Positions 12,801-23,338 are shown, counted from the first letter of the stretch. The stretch: DNA of 64,000 nt from Thamnaconus septentrionalis (GCA_009823395.1 CM020514.1:9052966-9116965); one strand, 5' to 3'. Translations and numbers: made by a program. The notes: generated by a model not told the origin, from the letters alone.

Positions 12801-15800
12801 GTCGACCCCCGCTGGCCGTTGAGCAGGCGCAGGCGCTTGCGCTCGACCTCGTGCTGGCGGAACTTGTCGATGCAGTCGTCGACGAGCGTGGACAGGGCTT
12901 TTTTATGCAGCACCGTCACCTGGGGTTCGTGAAAGAAATCTGTTAAATCTTGGCAAGTTAAATAATGATAACAACGACTGGTGAGTGTTGGTTCCTACCT
13001 TTCCACAGTAAAGCACTTCAAACTTCTGGGAGTTGTAAAAGGCCTCGTCGGCATCCTGTTTGGATTTGGTGTCTTCCTTAAAGGCGGATTTAGACACTTG
13101 GCGAATTCTGCTGATCACCTCAGGGACCTGTTCCAGCAGAGAACGGAAGGACGGGATGTGATGCAAAGGAAGAAGTAAAAAAAACAACAAAAAAAAACAC
13201 GACAAAGTAACTTTCATGACGTTCGCTGTCTGATAAACTGAGGGAAACAAAGCTGCGTGTGTACTGGAGCTACACCAATGTCAATAATCCAGTTAATTCA
13301 GATTAACTTTTGGTAATCTCCCAGAACTTTAATAATGGAGCACATGACGCAGCTCTAGTCGATGCAAGTGTTTCAGATGTAAACAGCCAGTGCAATACGC
13401 TGGAATACGATGCAAACAGAGCCAGAAGAGTTTATTCTGACCAACAAATAGCTCCTCCTGACATCATGCCGCCGCTTTAAATAACTCACAGTCTTACAAA
13501 CATTACCAAAAAAAAAAGCAGTGCAAGTTTGAACTAAATAAGGTCAGACAGAGCAAACATCACTGAGGCAGGCATGCGGCCAGAATACACCCACACCCTA
13601 TAGAATGGAAGGCCGAACAGAGGGCTGAGTAAAAAGTCTTGATGAGAGCGGCGCTGATTTCTGCAAAGCTCGCTCCCTCTCCGACACGTGGAAATCTGGC
13701 GCGGGAACTTGCACTGACGGGAAAGAGGCAACGTGTCGAGACAGAAAATTTCCTATTCTTCCAGAACCGGCGAACCCTGTCCAAATTACAAACCAGTTTA
13801 CGGCCGTTACAAGCGAGTTCGCAGTACCGACAACCGGTGTAACACCCTCTGAGAACGAGAGTGCGCCGAGCCAAGGTCGGCCCGAACACGCCTGCTTATG
13901 TCAACAGTGGAACCTAAAACAAACAGAGGCCTTAAAAAGTACACACAATTGACTGCCGTCAATTCTGATAAGCAGCGCCTGGTCGGCTGTTGATCAAATA
14001 GGCTCTTTTTAATTGGAGCGGCGCGGGGAGTTACTAAACAAAAGTGGATGAGGCCGAGGTGAGGACCAGAACGGCGAAGAAGCAGAAGGATGGGAAAACA
14101 GGAAGTCAGGATTGTAAACAGAGTGAAAAAATCTGAGCCGGTCTCGGCCCCCGTACAGAAGCCGGTTTGCCTTTGACATCTATTACTTAGCTGCTACATT
14201 GCTGAAAGGCTGTCTGGAAGGTCACATTTTTTGCTCATGTTGTCAATATTTAGATAGCTGTATATTCAACTGTCCATAAGATGTGAATATCTTTGGGGTT
14301 TTTTTCATTTATACTTTTTATTGCCTTATTACTTTTATCTAATATCTCAATCTTTTTGCACTATACAGTTTGCTGCTGTAATTATGCAAATCTCCCTAGT
14401 GTGGGATCAATAAAGGTCTTCTATTCCTATCTATGTTGCTGATCTTTATTCACTAAGCAGCCATACGCTGCATAAATTAACCCCAAAAAATGTCTACGGA
14501 TCTCTAGGGCTACAACATGTTGTAGCCCTCTGTTTGCAGGCACCTTTACCTTGCCTCCAAGAAGTGATGCTTCGTTGGACACTCCCCATGTTTGGAGGTA
14601 AATAAGAAAAACCCCGGCCCAGGGTGTGGTCACTCACCTGGGCAAGGTATCACTGACCTGTGTGACATCATAAAGAGCCTCGCATTTATTTCAGCACACA
14701 TTTCATGAATGGCAGCGCAAAATTAAAGAATGAAGCAGAGGGTGATGATTTCTCATTTCTGCTCTGGATCATTCACAAGCCAAAGTCACACATTCTTCAT
14801 ATGGCGCGCTTGACCTTTACTGCCTGATTTTGACAGACTGGGAGGAAGGAGCGGAAGGAGCTGTGGGAGGCTGTGGGTCACAAACACTCAACAAACTCCA
14901 TGGAAACCAAGATCAGCGTGATTGGTTCTCTCGGCGCTAACGCGACCCTCGTTTTTTTTTTTTTCTGAAATAGTTGCGGGCAAACCACTGCAAAGCATTG
15001 TGCAACAACAAGTGAAACTAATAGGTCGAGGTAGCGGAGCGGCCTTGAGAGCTGTGAATCACAGCCTGCAGCCACAGGGCCGGCGGGGAGACGATTACGT
15101 CTCGCAGGAGACGCTGAATATTGCATGAGCAAAACGACGCCGCCGCCGCAACATTTGATCTGATTGATTATTTGCAGTCAGTCGAGTGCAAAGTCGGCGG
15201 AGGTGCTTCTTCCACAGGCGGTAGCAGGCAGAGACAGAAGCTGTTTCTGTTTAACGCCAGCTAATATAAACACGTCCACCCACTCGCAAGCCGTTCCTCG
15301 GGCAGGTTTCCGCGCTGCACATTTGCCAGTCGGTGCCTCGTCTCACCCAGGCAAGATCAGGTTGAGATCAGAGGCACCCGTCTGCATAAACAGCAGCGGC
15401 TTTAGAGTTTAGCGGGAAACACGACACGCGCGCGTACACGCGCTCGAAGACTGTCCCTGCTTGCAAGTGCACGGCCCGCAAAATGTCAAAGCAACAGGGG
15501 CTGAGCAGAAACAACCTGCAAGCTGAGGAAACTGCAGGGGCGCAATGCACAGTGCAAGCACATTGTTGAACATCTGTCACTTTATAGCATCCATAGCTGT
15601 GTTCCCTCACAAATGTCCTCTATTTTAACACCCTTTCATAAGCCCAAAATGAGCCTGGTTTGTTTTCCACAATGTTAGCTGCTACGTGCTGTAGTTCCAT
15701 TGACTTTACTAATGCAGTTCAGACAGGTCACTGTAACGCAGACAGGGCTAAAGAAATTATTTCCTAATGCCAGAATAGGTGCAGTCAATCAATAAAAGAC

Positions 15801-18800
15801 AACAAATTTCAGATTTGAAAATGCCCCTAAAATCTACAAAGAGAAGATGAAATTAAGACCAAAATCTCAGTTTTAATCATATATAATAATACCAAAGACC
15901 TTTATTACTGTGCAATAGGGATGCTAATTATCGATTAATTCATTAATCGTTAGTTGATTGACCTTATTGATCGATTAACGATTCATTGATCAGCAGCGAT
16001 CTTTCCTGAGAACCTAAATTTCACAATGAAAATGTGCAAGGAACACATTATTTAACCCTTAAATAATGTTGAGGGTCCAATGTGACCAAAGACACATTAA
16101 CTTCAACTTAAAGTCAGTAAAAACTGACTTTAAGTTGACTTCTAATGGGTCACATTTCAACATTTTTTTTTTTTTAAAGTTGTTTAAAAGCAACTTGTTC
16201 TAGGTATATTATGACCCCCACATTCATAATATGACCCTCACTCTTTCCTGTTATCATGATATAAACTACCTGTGTAAAAAAATGTTCAAGTAATTGTGAC
16301 TAATTTAATTTAATTGATTAAATTCTTAATGGACGATTAATTGAAAATCGATACATTTTTAACATCCCTACTGTGCGATAAACCAAATCTGGGCTCCAGC
16401 GGTTAAATGTCTCTACGGTGCTGTGTTGTCACATGTTTGTGTTCGCTCTGCACTACACTGCATTGCTTTTCCAACTACCCGAGGGCAAAATGGGCATCGT
16501 GTTTAAAACAAAGTTCAAGTACCAACTCACAACAAAGGCTCGTGTGTCACCTTGCAGTGAAGCCAGGCGCTGATATTTTAAGCAAGTGGGATTTATTTTC
16601 CCTTTTCATACCCTTATACACCCATATTTTCTTAATACTATCCAAAAGAGGTCATCGCAGGGGATGGAACAAGTCACACCTTTGTGCGCCAGTGGGGTGA
16701 ATGTGTCTCTTTCACCCCCCCCCGCCACCCCGCCACCTGCAACTTGACACGCCACTCGATGTTGAACGGCAGCCAACGGGGTAGGGTGGGGGGTGGGGGC
16801 ACCGCTCTTTGATTTCTATTGTGGTCCGCTTCCAAGTGGGAGCAGAGGTGGAGAGCGCACAGACCTGAGGTTTACACTGGGCAGGCCTCCCCGAATGTCA
16901 TCCGCTGGCTCCATAGGCACACGGCCGGGCTGTTTGGTTCTGTGCAGAGTCTGGCCTGGCCCAGGAGCTAAAAGAGCACCTCGGGCTCGGGGCCAAGCGC
17001 ACTGTCACAGCCAAACTCTCGGGAGCGAGGCAGCTGTTTATCTCGGCGGTTTAATGTTATTCTTGCAAATATTTTGACCAGAACTGCGGCCTCGTGCGCA
17101 GCGGCCACGGGATTACTAGCTAACGCCTAAATAATCGCACAGCTCTGTGCGGGAAAATAACAAACACGGCCGGATCGGAAACTTCTGCCGTACTTGGATC
17201 GAAAGAAGAGCATCAAAAAAAGACTGTCAAACACTGTGTTTCCGCGTTAGGCATTTGCATTCACCTTGAGCAATGCATAGGCAAAGAAAAGCTCCCCCCC
17301 CCCTCATGATGACCCTTCAGGTCCTATTAACAGCCGCCAGAGGCCTTTACAGCCGTTCTAAAACGAAGGCCTTGTAATGTCTGCGGCCAAGAATAGAAAA
17401 GCACAGAAAAACCGAGGAAAGATCTCACACACAAACTAGTGGATGCCCGACAGCAACAGGGCGTCGCACGAGGCGAAGGTACAGTACACAGACAGAGCAG
17501 CCCATACATTCCACACATGGTCCACCTTTGCACACACGCTGCTCGCTCGCTTGCTTGCTCGCTCGCTCGCAGGCTGAAAAACCAGTTTGGGGTTGTGCAA
17601 CAGCATTGAACAGGACACGCCGGAGAGAGGCGATACCTGGAAAGTGAGTCTACCTCCAAGCAGCCTCTCTTCCAGCTCTCAAAGGCAAACAAACGGCCGG
17701 CCGGCTGGCCTGCCTGCGGCTCCGCACAAGCCACATGGAAACTTGAGCCCAGTGCTGGCGTACTCGAGATCGATGCAGGAAAGCATGAGAGCACATGCAA
17801 AAATCAAGGCGATGGAAAGCAGATAAAGACACAGAGACGTCACTGCTGCTTGTTATTCACGGCAGCAATCTCGGACGCAGGAGTGCTGACGCGCTCCTGC
17901 GTCCGAGAAGAAGAAAACATGGCCGCACTTGACTTTTTTTTTTTTTTTTTTTCAAAAGTCTGACTCCCACCTTCCTGATTTCGGAATGTTTATACCACAT
18001 CGCCGTTTTATTACTCAAGACTGGCGTGCTGATCAGCACGTAAATGTGCTGACACGGAATTCAGCTGTTGTCACGCCACACAAGACGCAAGAGAGGGACA
18101 TCTGTGATTCTGGGATGGATTAGCATTGGGCAAAAAAAACAAACAGGGTGTTCTATTTATCACTCCAACCCCCCAGCCCCCACCCACCCACCTCACCACC
18201 AATGACTGGTGGCCTAAATCCTTAATGCCAAAGCAAATATGTTTGCGGCCGCTGACTGACTTATCTATCAATCATGTGAGATTAAACGGCACAGTTGTCA
18301 CCTCCAGATGATTTTCAGTCTTGGCTTTTGTGGATCATCCCTTTGTCTCATGTTTACACTTTTGCACCAGTTATGGGTCAATGCAAAATTGAAATGTCTG
18401 ATTGCTTTAATTGTAGCTCCAAAAACACATTCCAAAAAGTAGATGCATTATTGCATTGCAAGAATCATTTGATTTTAAATCAACAACAACAATCACCACT
18501 GTTATACTCCTGAGGTCCCCATCTGCTTATGCCAGAGTAGACTTGAAGTTTAGCCCATGTTGTTGTCTGTTTGCAATAGCAGCCCACCGGGCCTACCTGC
18601 TTGGGCTCGGGAGCCCTGAAGACGTGACAGGACATCTCGGACTCGGGGTTGTCCGGCTGGCCGCGCAGCAGGTAGGCAAAGTAGGTGAGGTCGTTGCTGT
18701 TGTGGATGAACCGCGAGATGAGCTGCGCCTTGTGCTCGAAGATGAACACGGACGAGTTGCTGCAGCTGGCCGGCACGCAGCGGAGGAACGGCGGGTTGAA

Positions 18801-18995
18801 GAGCAGCTGCACGTCCCGCGGCTGCACCCCGGGGCCGCAGTCGCCCTTCTCGCTCCTGCGGCGGATCTCGGCCACCAGCCAGGGCAGCATGGGCAGCGTG
18901 GTGCGCCTGTCCAGCGACGACCAGCCGATGTACGTCAGGCCGAAGCTCCTGTCGGATTTGGTGGGGCTGCCCTCCCTCTCGTCCCGTCCCTCCAT
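659..18995 (-). CDS. tbc1d4: TBC1 domain family member 4 (AS160), 5' fifteen coding exons; 3' end outside window
   Basis: This is the Rab GTPase-activating protein that holds GLUT4 vesicles inside the cell until Akt phosphorylates it. Coding exons run right to left: 18597-18995, 12999-13127, 12685-12919, 11791-12041, 10496-10585, 10172-10276, 9581-9713, 9411-9502, 9217-9327, 8691-8813, 7958-8017, 5480-5694, 4878-5027, 1666-1826, 659-853. All phases join, giving about 816 codons. Start is the first in-frame ATG (18995) in a strong context (GCCATGG). Two PTB domains, the Akt-site region and the segment leading into the TBC domain ([13 protein letters not shown]) are visible. The catalytic TBC domain lies beyond the left edge. 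Tbc1d1 is the paralogue; exon content such as [13 protein letters not shown] and the commd6 neighbour favour tbc1d4. Confidence 0.95.
975..1255. mobile_element. Short decayed element with GTGTCAAAC ends (hAT-like)
   Basis: The left end GGTGTCAAACTAGGGCCC is mirrored by a right end containing GTTTGACACCCC. The interior has a GGCCCGCGA motif often seen in fish hAT-type repeats with these ends. The rest of tbc1d4 intron 14 (854-1665) shows nothing recognised. The target duplication could not be defined. Confidence 0.45.
2271..2606. repeat. AT/ATAC-rich microsatellite
   Basis: Long runs of TA, ACAT and CATACATA within tbc1d4 intron 13, mostly 2352-2600 with a smaller block at 2271-2297. The open frames over it are runs of Tyr and Ile codons, an artefact of the repeat. 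Confidence 0.9.
2717..2800. repeat. (GATA)n microsatellite, about 21 units
   Basis: A near-perfect GATA tetranucleotide array with one C substitution close to its right end (2791), in tbc1d4 intron 13 about 45 bases beyond the inverted repeat at 2297-2672. Confidence 0.95.
3869..4678 (+). mobile_element. Decayed, internally deleted Tc1/mariner-like transposon
   Basis: Inverted ends start at TA dinucleotides: the left end CACTCACTGGCTGCTTAATT and the right end, read in reverse, CGCTCATTGGCAACCTGATC, both followed by a shared GGTGCACCT block. The interior resembles the common fish Tc1-like transposase gene in pieces: CAATCACATGG, CAGTTCGCACTGGCTCACCA-like, GGCTACTTCCAGCAGGATGA and AATATGGAGCAAA. 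At about 0.8 kb it is roughly half the length of a full Tc1-type element, and its frame is broken, so it is a relic. It sits in tbc1d4 intron 13, transcribed opposite to the host gene. Confidence 0.8.
5028..5479 (-). other. tbc1d4 intron 12
   Basis: Short intron between exons 12 and 13, containing a (GGT)n-like stretch near 5220-5245. No other feature was seen. Confidence 0.7.
6570..7344. mobile_element. Non-autonomous hAT-like element, 775 bp, with 8-bp target duplication
   Basis: The left end is CAGTGGTTGGCGAGTAATC; the right end reads in reverse CAGTGTTGTTGGGATTACTC. Both continue into subterminal copies of AGTAATCCATTACT. The flanks are TGCACTTC (6562-6569) and TACACTTC (7345-7352), a 7/8 match of the length expected for hAT elements. 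The interior has no intact transposase. It fills a third of tbc1d4 intron 11; the rest of the intron (5698-7957) shows nothing recognised. Confidence 0.78.
8018..9216 (-). other. tbc1d4 introns 9 and 10 around exon 10
   Basis: Introns 8018-8690 and 8814-9216 flank exon 10 (8691-8813). Apart from that exon I see no conserved coding sequence, mobile element or long simple repeat. Confidence 0.65.
9771..9819. repeat. (GA)n microsatellite, (CT)n on the tbc1d4 sense strand
   Basis: A pure GA run of about 49 bases lies in tbc1d4 intron 6, starting 58 bases upstream of the exon 7 acceptor. On the transcribed strand it reads (CT)n, so it extends the polypyrimidine region of that acceptor. Confidence 0.95.
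10586..11555 (-). other. tbc1d4 intron 4, main part
   Basis: Intronic sequence between exons 5 and 4, with short A-runs near 10941-10956 and 11049-11059. Nothing else recognised. Confidence 0.6.
11556..11760. repeat. Two abutting teleost interspersed-repeat fragments
   Basis: 11556-11632 (TCATTCATTTTCTACACCCA then a TCTATCCCAGCTT tail) is the reverse-orientation, diverged counterpart of the repeat at 40344-40465. 11636-11760 starts with TCAGAATCAGAATCAGCTTT and ATTGGCCAAGT, a start seen in many fish retroposon fragments. The second ends only about 30 bases from the exon 4 donor. Confidence 0.55.
12260..12440. mobile_element. Partial copy of a short Tc1-like inverted-repeat element
   Basis: It starts TACACTAGCAGTCAATACTT and shares TCTTCTTTCATTGTCATGAC-like and GACATTGCAGTTT blocks with the reverse complement of the full copy at 60076-60382. 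The far end is not recognisable. It lies in tbc1d4 intron 3, whose remainder (to 12684) shows nothing else. Confidence 0.6.
13128..15915 (-). other. tbc1d4 intron 1, distal part
   Basis: Intron between exons 1 and 2. It holds a LINE-tail-like segment (14330-14435) and a perfect palindrome (14506-14529). No exon-like coding sequence was found. Open frames here lack conserved content. Confidence 0.6.
14330..14435 (+). repeat. Retroposon 3'-tail-like fragment
   Basis: TTTGCTGCTGTAATTATGCA, then TCTCCCTAGTGTGGGATCAA and TAAAGGTCTTCTATTCCTA, resembles the conserved 3' tails of fish LINE/SINE copies, ending in short pyrimidine-rich units. Exact family not determined. Confidence 0.45.
15916..16370. 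mobile_element. Short hAT-like inverted-repeat element with 8-bp target duplication
   Basis: Ends are TAGGGATGCTAATTATCGAT on the left and TAGGGATGTTAAAAATGTAT in reverse on the right. The flanks CTGTGCAA (15908-15915) and CTGTGCGA (16371-16378) match at 7 of 8 bases. The interior is AT-rich with many ATCGATTAA motifs and a 16-bp perfect hairpin at 16103-16138. No transposase frame. Located in tbc1d4 intron 1. Confidence 0.75.
16379..18596 (-). other. tbc1d4 intron 1, proximal part
   Basis: Intronic DNA next to exon 1. It contains C-rich and G-rich patches near 16720 and 16790, a GCTC/GCTT tandem patch (about 17541-17571), a 15-bp-arm palindrome (17869-17908) and a T-run at 17934-17952. No exon was recognised. 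Confidence 0.6.
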
Positions 18996-19920
18996 GGCTC
19001 TCCCTGAGAGCTGCACCCCTCTGTCGAGCGAAACCAGCGGACGGGGGTTCGCCTTCAGAAGTGATGGTTCATTCTTCACCGCCCAAAAAAAATATTTAAA
19101 AAATGATGCCGATCTTTATACTTCAAGTCCAGATCGGTGTTGTGCCTAGTTTGCAACAGCGCCCTGCTCCATAGTGAAAGTTGCCTGCGTGCACAACATG
19201 TGCTAGACCGCCGATGGATCAGCTGTTGCAAAAAAAAAAAAAAAAAAAAAATCTATCCTAAATAAGTGTCTCCCCCTTGTTGTTTTCCTTCAAGGACCCG
19301 GGGAAGGTCCACTAGCAGGGGGCGATCCTCCTGCTCGGCTCCGCTCCTCCACTGCTGAACAGTCCCAGCCCTGTGCTCTCTCTCCTACAGCCGAGCCTGC
19401 CTTGCTAAAACGTGGCTGTGTGGATACTAGCCTCCGTGTAAACACAAGTGGCCCGAAGGAATCTGATTTCTGTGACGCGCGGTGGGGCAAGTTGCTCCTG
19501 GAGCGCGCAGCCGCACGGCTCCGACTAGCCTGTGCTTCCCGGTGCATCCGACACCCGCCAAACCCAACTAATGTCTCGAGCCTCGGGGCGATCAAATGCT
19601 CTCGATCGGATCAATGATGGTGTATAAGGCGATAGTTGTTATTCCGTTGTGGAATCGGGGGGATGTTAAGGCGGCGGTCCTTTCTTCCAGAACGCCTGGG
19701 AGGGCGGAGCGGCAGGGCGCGCGTCGACGCCCGCCCCAATCCCACGTGCTGTGCTGTGCTGTGCAGGGGGGAGTGGGAGGGGCAGGGCAGCGCCGCCGCG
19801 AGGAACGTGACAGCGCGGAGCTCCACCTTTTTTTCTTCTTTTTTTTTGCTAGTGTGAGAAATAGCCAAAGCCTTGTCTGTGGTGGGGGGTGTCCGTCTGC
19901 AGACCACGTGGAACTAGTCC
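18996..19920 (-). promoter_or_regulatory. tbc1d4: tbc1d4 5' UTR and promoter region
   Basis: The DNA upstream of the tbc1d4 ATG is GC-rich and CpG-rich (about 19280-19830), with two CACGTG E-boxes at 19743-19748 and 19905-19910 and G-rich Sp1-like stretches near 19765-19790. A poly-A run on the plus strand (about 19229-19251) interrupts the presumed 5' UTR. I cannot fix the transcription start. The in-frame open region between 19077 and 18996 begins with GTG and has no ATG, so it is not taken as coding. Confidence 0.5.
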
Positions 19921-21426
19921 CCCAGTGGCGTGTTGTAATGCATTACAGGTAACACAACACACACTGTGTGTTTGTATCGGTTACGTGTAGATAGCAGTGG
20001 CGGGCCAACAGGGCCAGCCAGGCCTTCTCTGCTGGCCTAACCATACTTAGAAAAGTATTTTCCTCTATATATCCTCTAAATATGATAATAAAGTAATTCT
20101 CCATAATAATAATACACTTGTTTGCGTCGCTTCCATTGTCGTATATTACGGTAGAGTTTTTATCCAGTCATATTTCAGCCAGCATGTGTTGTCAGGTTCT
20201 ATGAAATCTGCCTGAGGCTTTCAGAGTCAACATAGCAGGCTCCTGTCTGTAAGTGAAAGGACCACAGTCAGTTGTGATATCCAATCAGATCTGCGATGCC
20301 GAGACCAGCTAGCTGGCTTTACGCTGAACTTCATGCGTAAGTGTCTTGTGATTGGAAAATCACTGAGAACCTCTAAGACTGAAACTCAACCTGGAGATCC
20401 TGTTGCTCCAGTTACGGCTGAAGGAGAATATGAAGATTTAGTTTTACTAGAATCTACTGGATTGATGTCATCACATCTGATGGTCTGGGGGTTTTTTTCT
20501 CCAGTGGGCTTCCCAACCTCCAAACATGCTGCCTGTTCTAAAAATAGAGGCTGCGCCATATATAACCTCATCACTAGGGCAGTCACAGCCAGAGATCTTC
20601 TGCCCACCAGATCCTACTAGCTGCCCCTTTCTTAAAACGTGTATCCTAACTGGAGATTTCTGCAGTATTTCAGGGCAGGTCCTCAGAGCGATGCAAAAAA
20701 AAAGAAATAAAGAATCCCAGTTAAAGAGCTCAGGTCTAAGCATTAAACTTGGTTATATCCATATAATTCAATCAACTTTGGCAAATTATGGACATTCTTG
20801 AATTTTGAAATGACGGCACTGGGCAATTAGTGCACACCAGTGGGTTTCTTCTCAGACGGAAGTTCATTTGTACACAAGTCATTATCATCCAATACAAATG
20901 TGAGAAAATTCTCAGTGGATTAAACTAAATTTGCACTTGGGATTCACAGGATTCAATTTCTCGAAGGTCTCTTATCACAGAAAATTTACCGTGGCATGTT
21001 AAAGAATACTGTAAGTTCCCATTAAAAAGAAAAAAAGCCTTTCAAAAAAAAAAAGACACTTCTCCATTCTGAAAAACAACTATTTGAGACATCACACAGA
21101 GTAAAGATCCATAGAAGATCAATAGAACACCTCTGGCCAGGTGTTAGCTCTGCCCTCTTCCCTCTAACCACATTGTTTTAGTCCCATTCCAAACATGGCA
21201 AATCCAACAAAGAATTTTAATTTTTGCAACGCTGACGATGAGCATTTTTGCAGATGGCTTTTACACAAAGGATAAATTAGTTGTTTTAAGAGGACCTATA
21301 GAGGGGGATGATGAGTCACGCAAGTCTGTTCAATTTGAACAAGGGATGAAAATAAGGATCGCATGATTGTGACTGTTAGAACAAGGAGATTGAGGTAAAC
21401 ACAGAAATGTTTAGATTAAATAGACA
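19921..21426. other. Intergenic region between tbc1d4 and commd6
   Basis: AT-rich with scattered open frames lacking recognised domains. A segment near 19995-20050 (GCGGGCCAACAGGGCCAGCC) looks like part of a dispersed fish repeat, but its ends are unclear. No gene is called. Confidence 0.55.
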
Positions 21427-21432
21427 TTTATT
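21427..21432 (-). terminator. commd6: commd6 polyadenylation signal
   Basis: AATAAA on the minus strand (TTTATT on plus) lies about 330 bases after the commd6 stop and is the closest canonical signal seen downstream. The 3' UTR would be 21433-21760, AT-rich and without other recognised content. Confidence 0.55.
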
Positions 21433-21760
21433 TCAACACTGTGGTCCAGGTATATACATCATCATTATAGTTATCTGGCAAATAACCCATTGGAAGAATA
21501 AGGCATGCCTTTAACAAACTTGAGTCAGAGCCAAGACCTTTGATGTAAACAGGGAAATTTATAGCAGGCAACATAATAGCTCACACCTTGCAAGGAAGAG
21601 TAACCGCTGGAAAGGGTTTATACAGTATGTAGTCAAAGAAAATGATAGTGCAAATCAGTTATAATGGAAATTTGTATCTACACTGTTACAGCCACTAAAA
21701 ATCAGCAGATAGTAAAACTTGAATGTGTTCAAGATGCGCAGTCTGGGCTGAGTGCATTCA

Positions 21761-23338
21761 TCACACAGTCTCCATCAGGGCTGCCATCTCTTTAAACTGC
21801 TTGTGAAAGTTCTGCAGACAGGAACAGCCAACTTAGAACCAACAAAAATAATTTAACTACACCAATAGCAGTTCATTAATGTTACAAAATACCAACCTGG
21901 AACTGTGGAACAGTCATCTCAATAGACTTGTAACTGATCTGGCCGGAAGGCTCTAAGATTTTTAGTCGTAGGGACACATATGGAGAGTTGAGAGATCGGC
22001 AGGTGTCAGAGCTCACCGCCATGCCGAGCTTCCACTGCATGTCCACCAACTGGAATCACAGGGCACAAAACAGACCTGGAGTCTCAGAAGCTTGGAAGTT
22101 GTTTTGGGGCCGCCAGGAAACACTTGTACAAATTTCCAAGTGCAATTCCGTTTGACAAACCTGGTTGATGCTGAGCGTGGTCTGCAAGTCCTGCTGAGAA
22201 CGGACCGCAGCACCATGTTCACTCCACAATCTGTGCACGACCTGAAGGGTGCCTTTGGACCATTTGTTGCTGTCTTCCCCCAGTTTGGACACGAGGTCAT
22301 CGCCAGAAAGGTTGCTCTTCCCAGCAGCCCTGGTGGTTCAATTTTTATTTCGCATTTCACTATACTGCAACAACTTACTGACATGCATAGAAAACAGCCG
22401 AACCAAACAGTGCAGCAGCAAAACAGTTAGAGAAATACCTGAAAGTCAGCAGGAGAAATCTGATTATGTTCTGCAGATCTTCATGCTCAAGTGTGACGTC
22501 GGCTCTTTGAAACAACTGTCCAAACAAGGAAGGAAAAGAAAGCAGTCTGTTATAAATGGTTACCTTGAATAATAATAATATTCAGAGGTCAAGAGATGTT
22601 GACTCACGGCCGATATTTCAGCTGAATCCACTCCTCTGGTCTGTCCTTGAAGGTAACTCAAGACGTGTTGACACTGTGAAGAGATTTGAAGATTAGTTAT
22701 CAGAACTAGTACAGCACAACCTGTATGACAAGAACACCACATCCTGTGACAGCTTCTGCATTCTACAAAACATCAAGCCAATATTCGTACTGAGAGTGCA
22801 CTCCTGAACAACTTTAAAAGGCTATGAACTGATTGACAATGCACAGAAGGGTGCTGCATGATGAAATTCTAATCATGCAGCAATTAAAGTTACACTCCAG
22901 GTTAATAAACACATCACCATGTTGTGTTTGTGCAGAAAATCTTGTACAACCACGTCCGGAGCAGTGGGTTTCAAAAAAGGAATCTGCAAAAAACAAAAAC
23001 TTACTGCTTCAGCCACCAGATCTGTAGAAAGTCTACAAATGCTGTCCACAACTTTGTTGACATCTAGGGAACAAAAGCATATTTGCAATTGTTAATTCAT
23101 ACTGATTTATACTCTCACTTGCTCACTAACACTTAACACACAAACACTCTCTCACTCTCTCTCTCATACACAGACAGACCGACAGACAGACAGAGAATTC
23201 GTAGTACTGTTAAAGGAGATGCTTCGGTGGTGCATGGAGTGATTTCTTTCTTAGAAAAACGTCTATCCTGTGTGCATGAGAAAGGCGCGATGCAAGTTAA
23301 AGCCTACCTTGTGATCCCTCAGCTGCTGGCATCCTCAT
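21761..23338 (-). CDS. commd6: COMM domain-containing protein 6, complete, 201 aa
   Basis: COMMD6 is a subunit of COMM-domain (Commander) complexes, which act in endosomal recycling and NF-kB control. Coding exons run right to left: 23308-23338, 23005-23063, 22608-22673, 22439-22515, 22161-22329, 21897-22049, 21761-21811. They total 606 nt in one frame with GT-AG junctions. The C-terminal COMM domain (about residues 135-201) includes WKLGMAVSSDTCRSLNSPYV, MTVPQFQ and HKQFKEMAALMETV, then TGA. Residues 1-134 form the N-terminal HN-type helical domain (ADVTLEHEDLQNIIRFLL). Human COMMD6, as I recall it, is only about 85 aa and lacks most of this part. The start is the first of two ATGs, six bases apart. 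Confidence 0.95.
23137..23195. repeat. Mixed CTCT/ACAGAC simple repeat
   Basis: A CACTCTCTCTCTCATAC run followed by GACAGACCGACAGACAGAC in commd6 intron 1. Confidence 0.7.

Larger units (their letters stand above)
9217..12919 (-). other. tbc1d4: tbc1d4 coding exons 3-9: Akt-site linker and second PTB domain
   Basis: Exon 3 (12685-12919) is a Ser/Glu-rich linker. Exon 4 (11791-12041) carries [23 protein letters not shown] and [16 protein letters not shown], matching the human S318 and S341 phosphosite regions, and ends with MLFQ. Exons 5-7 (10496-10585, 10172-10276, 9581-9713) give the second PTB domain, with [32 protein letters not shown] and [19 protein letters not shown]. Exons 8 and 9 (9411-9502, 9217-9327) follow with [13 protein letters not shown] and [18 protein letters not shown]. 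Exon 7 ends at a GC donor (GAAG|GCAAGC), not GT; all other junctions are GT-AG. Confidence 0.93.
12999..18995 (-). other. tbc1d4: tbc1d4 coding exons 1-2: first PTB domain
   Basis: Exon 1 (18597-18995, 133 codons) and exon 2 (12999-13127, 43 codons) encode the N-terminal PTB domain. Landmarks are [40 protein letters not shown] and, in exon 2, [16 protein letters not shown]. The roughly 5.5-kb intron between them is the longest in this part of the gene. Both exons end in phase 0, with donors CAG|GTAGGC and AAG|GTAGGA. Confidence 0.94.

Noticed and set aside
18996..19079. 28-residue N-terminal extension of tbc1d4
   Set aside because: It would start with GTG; the first in-frame ATG is at 18995 with a strong context.
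20333..20801. Overlapping open frames between tbc1d4 and commd6 as a small gene
   Set aside because: No homology recognised, no start context, and frames on both strands are of similar length, as expected by chance.
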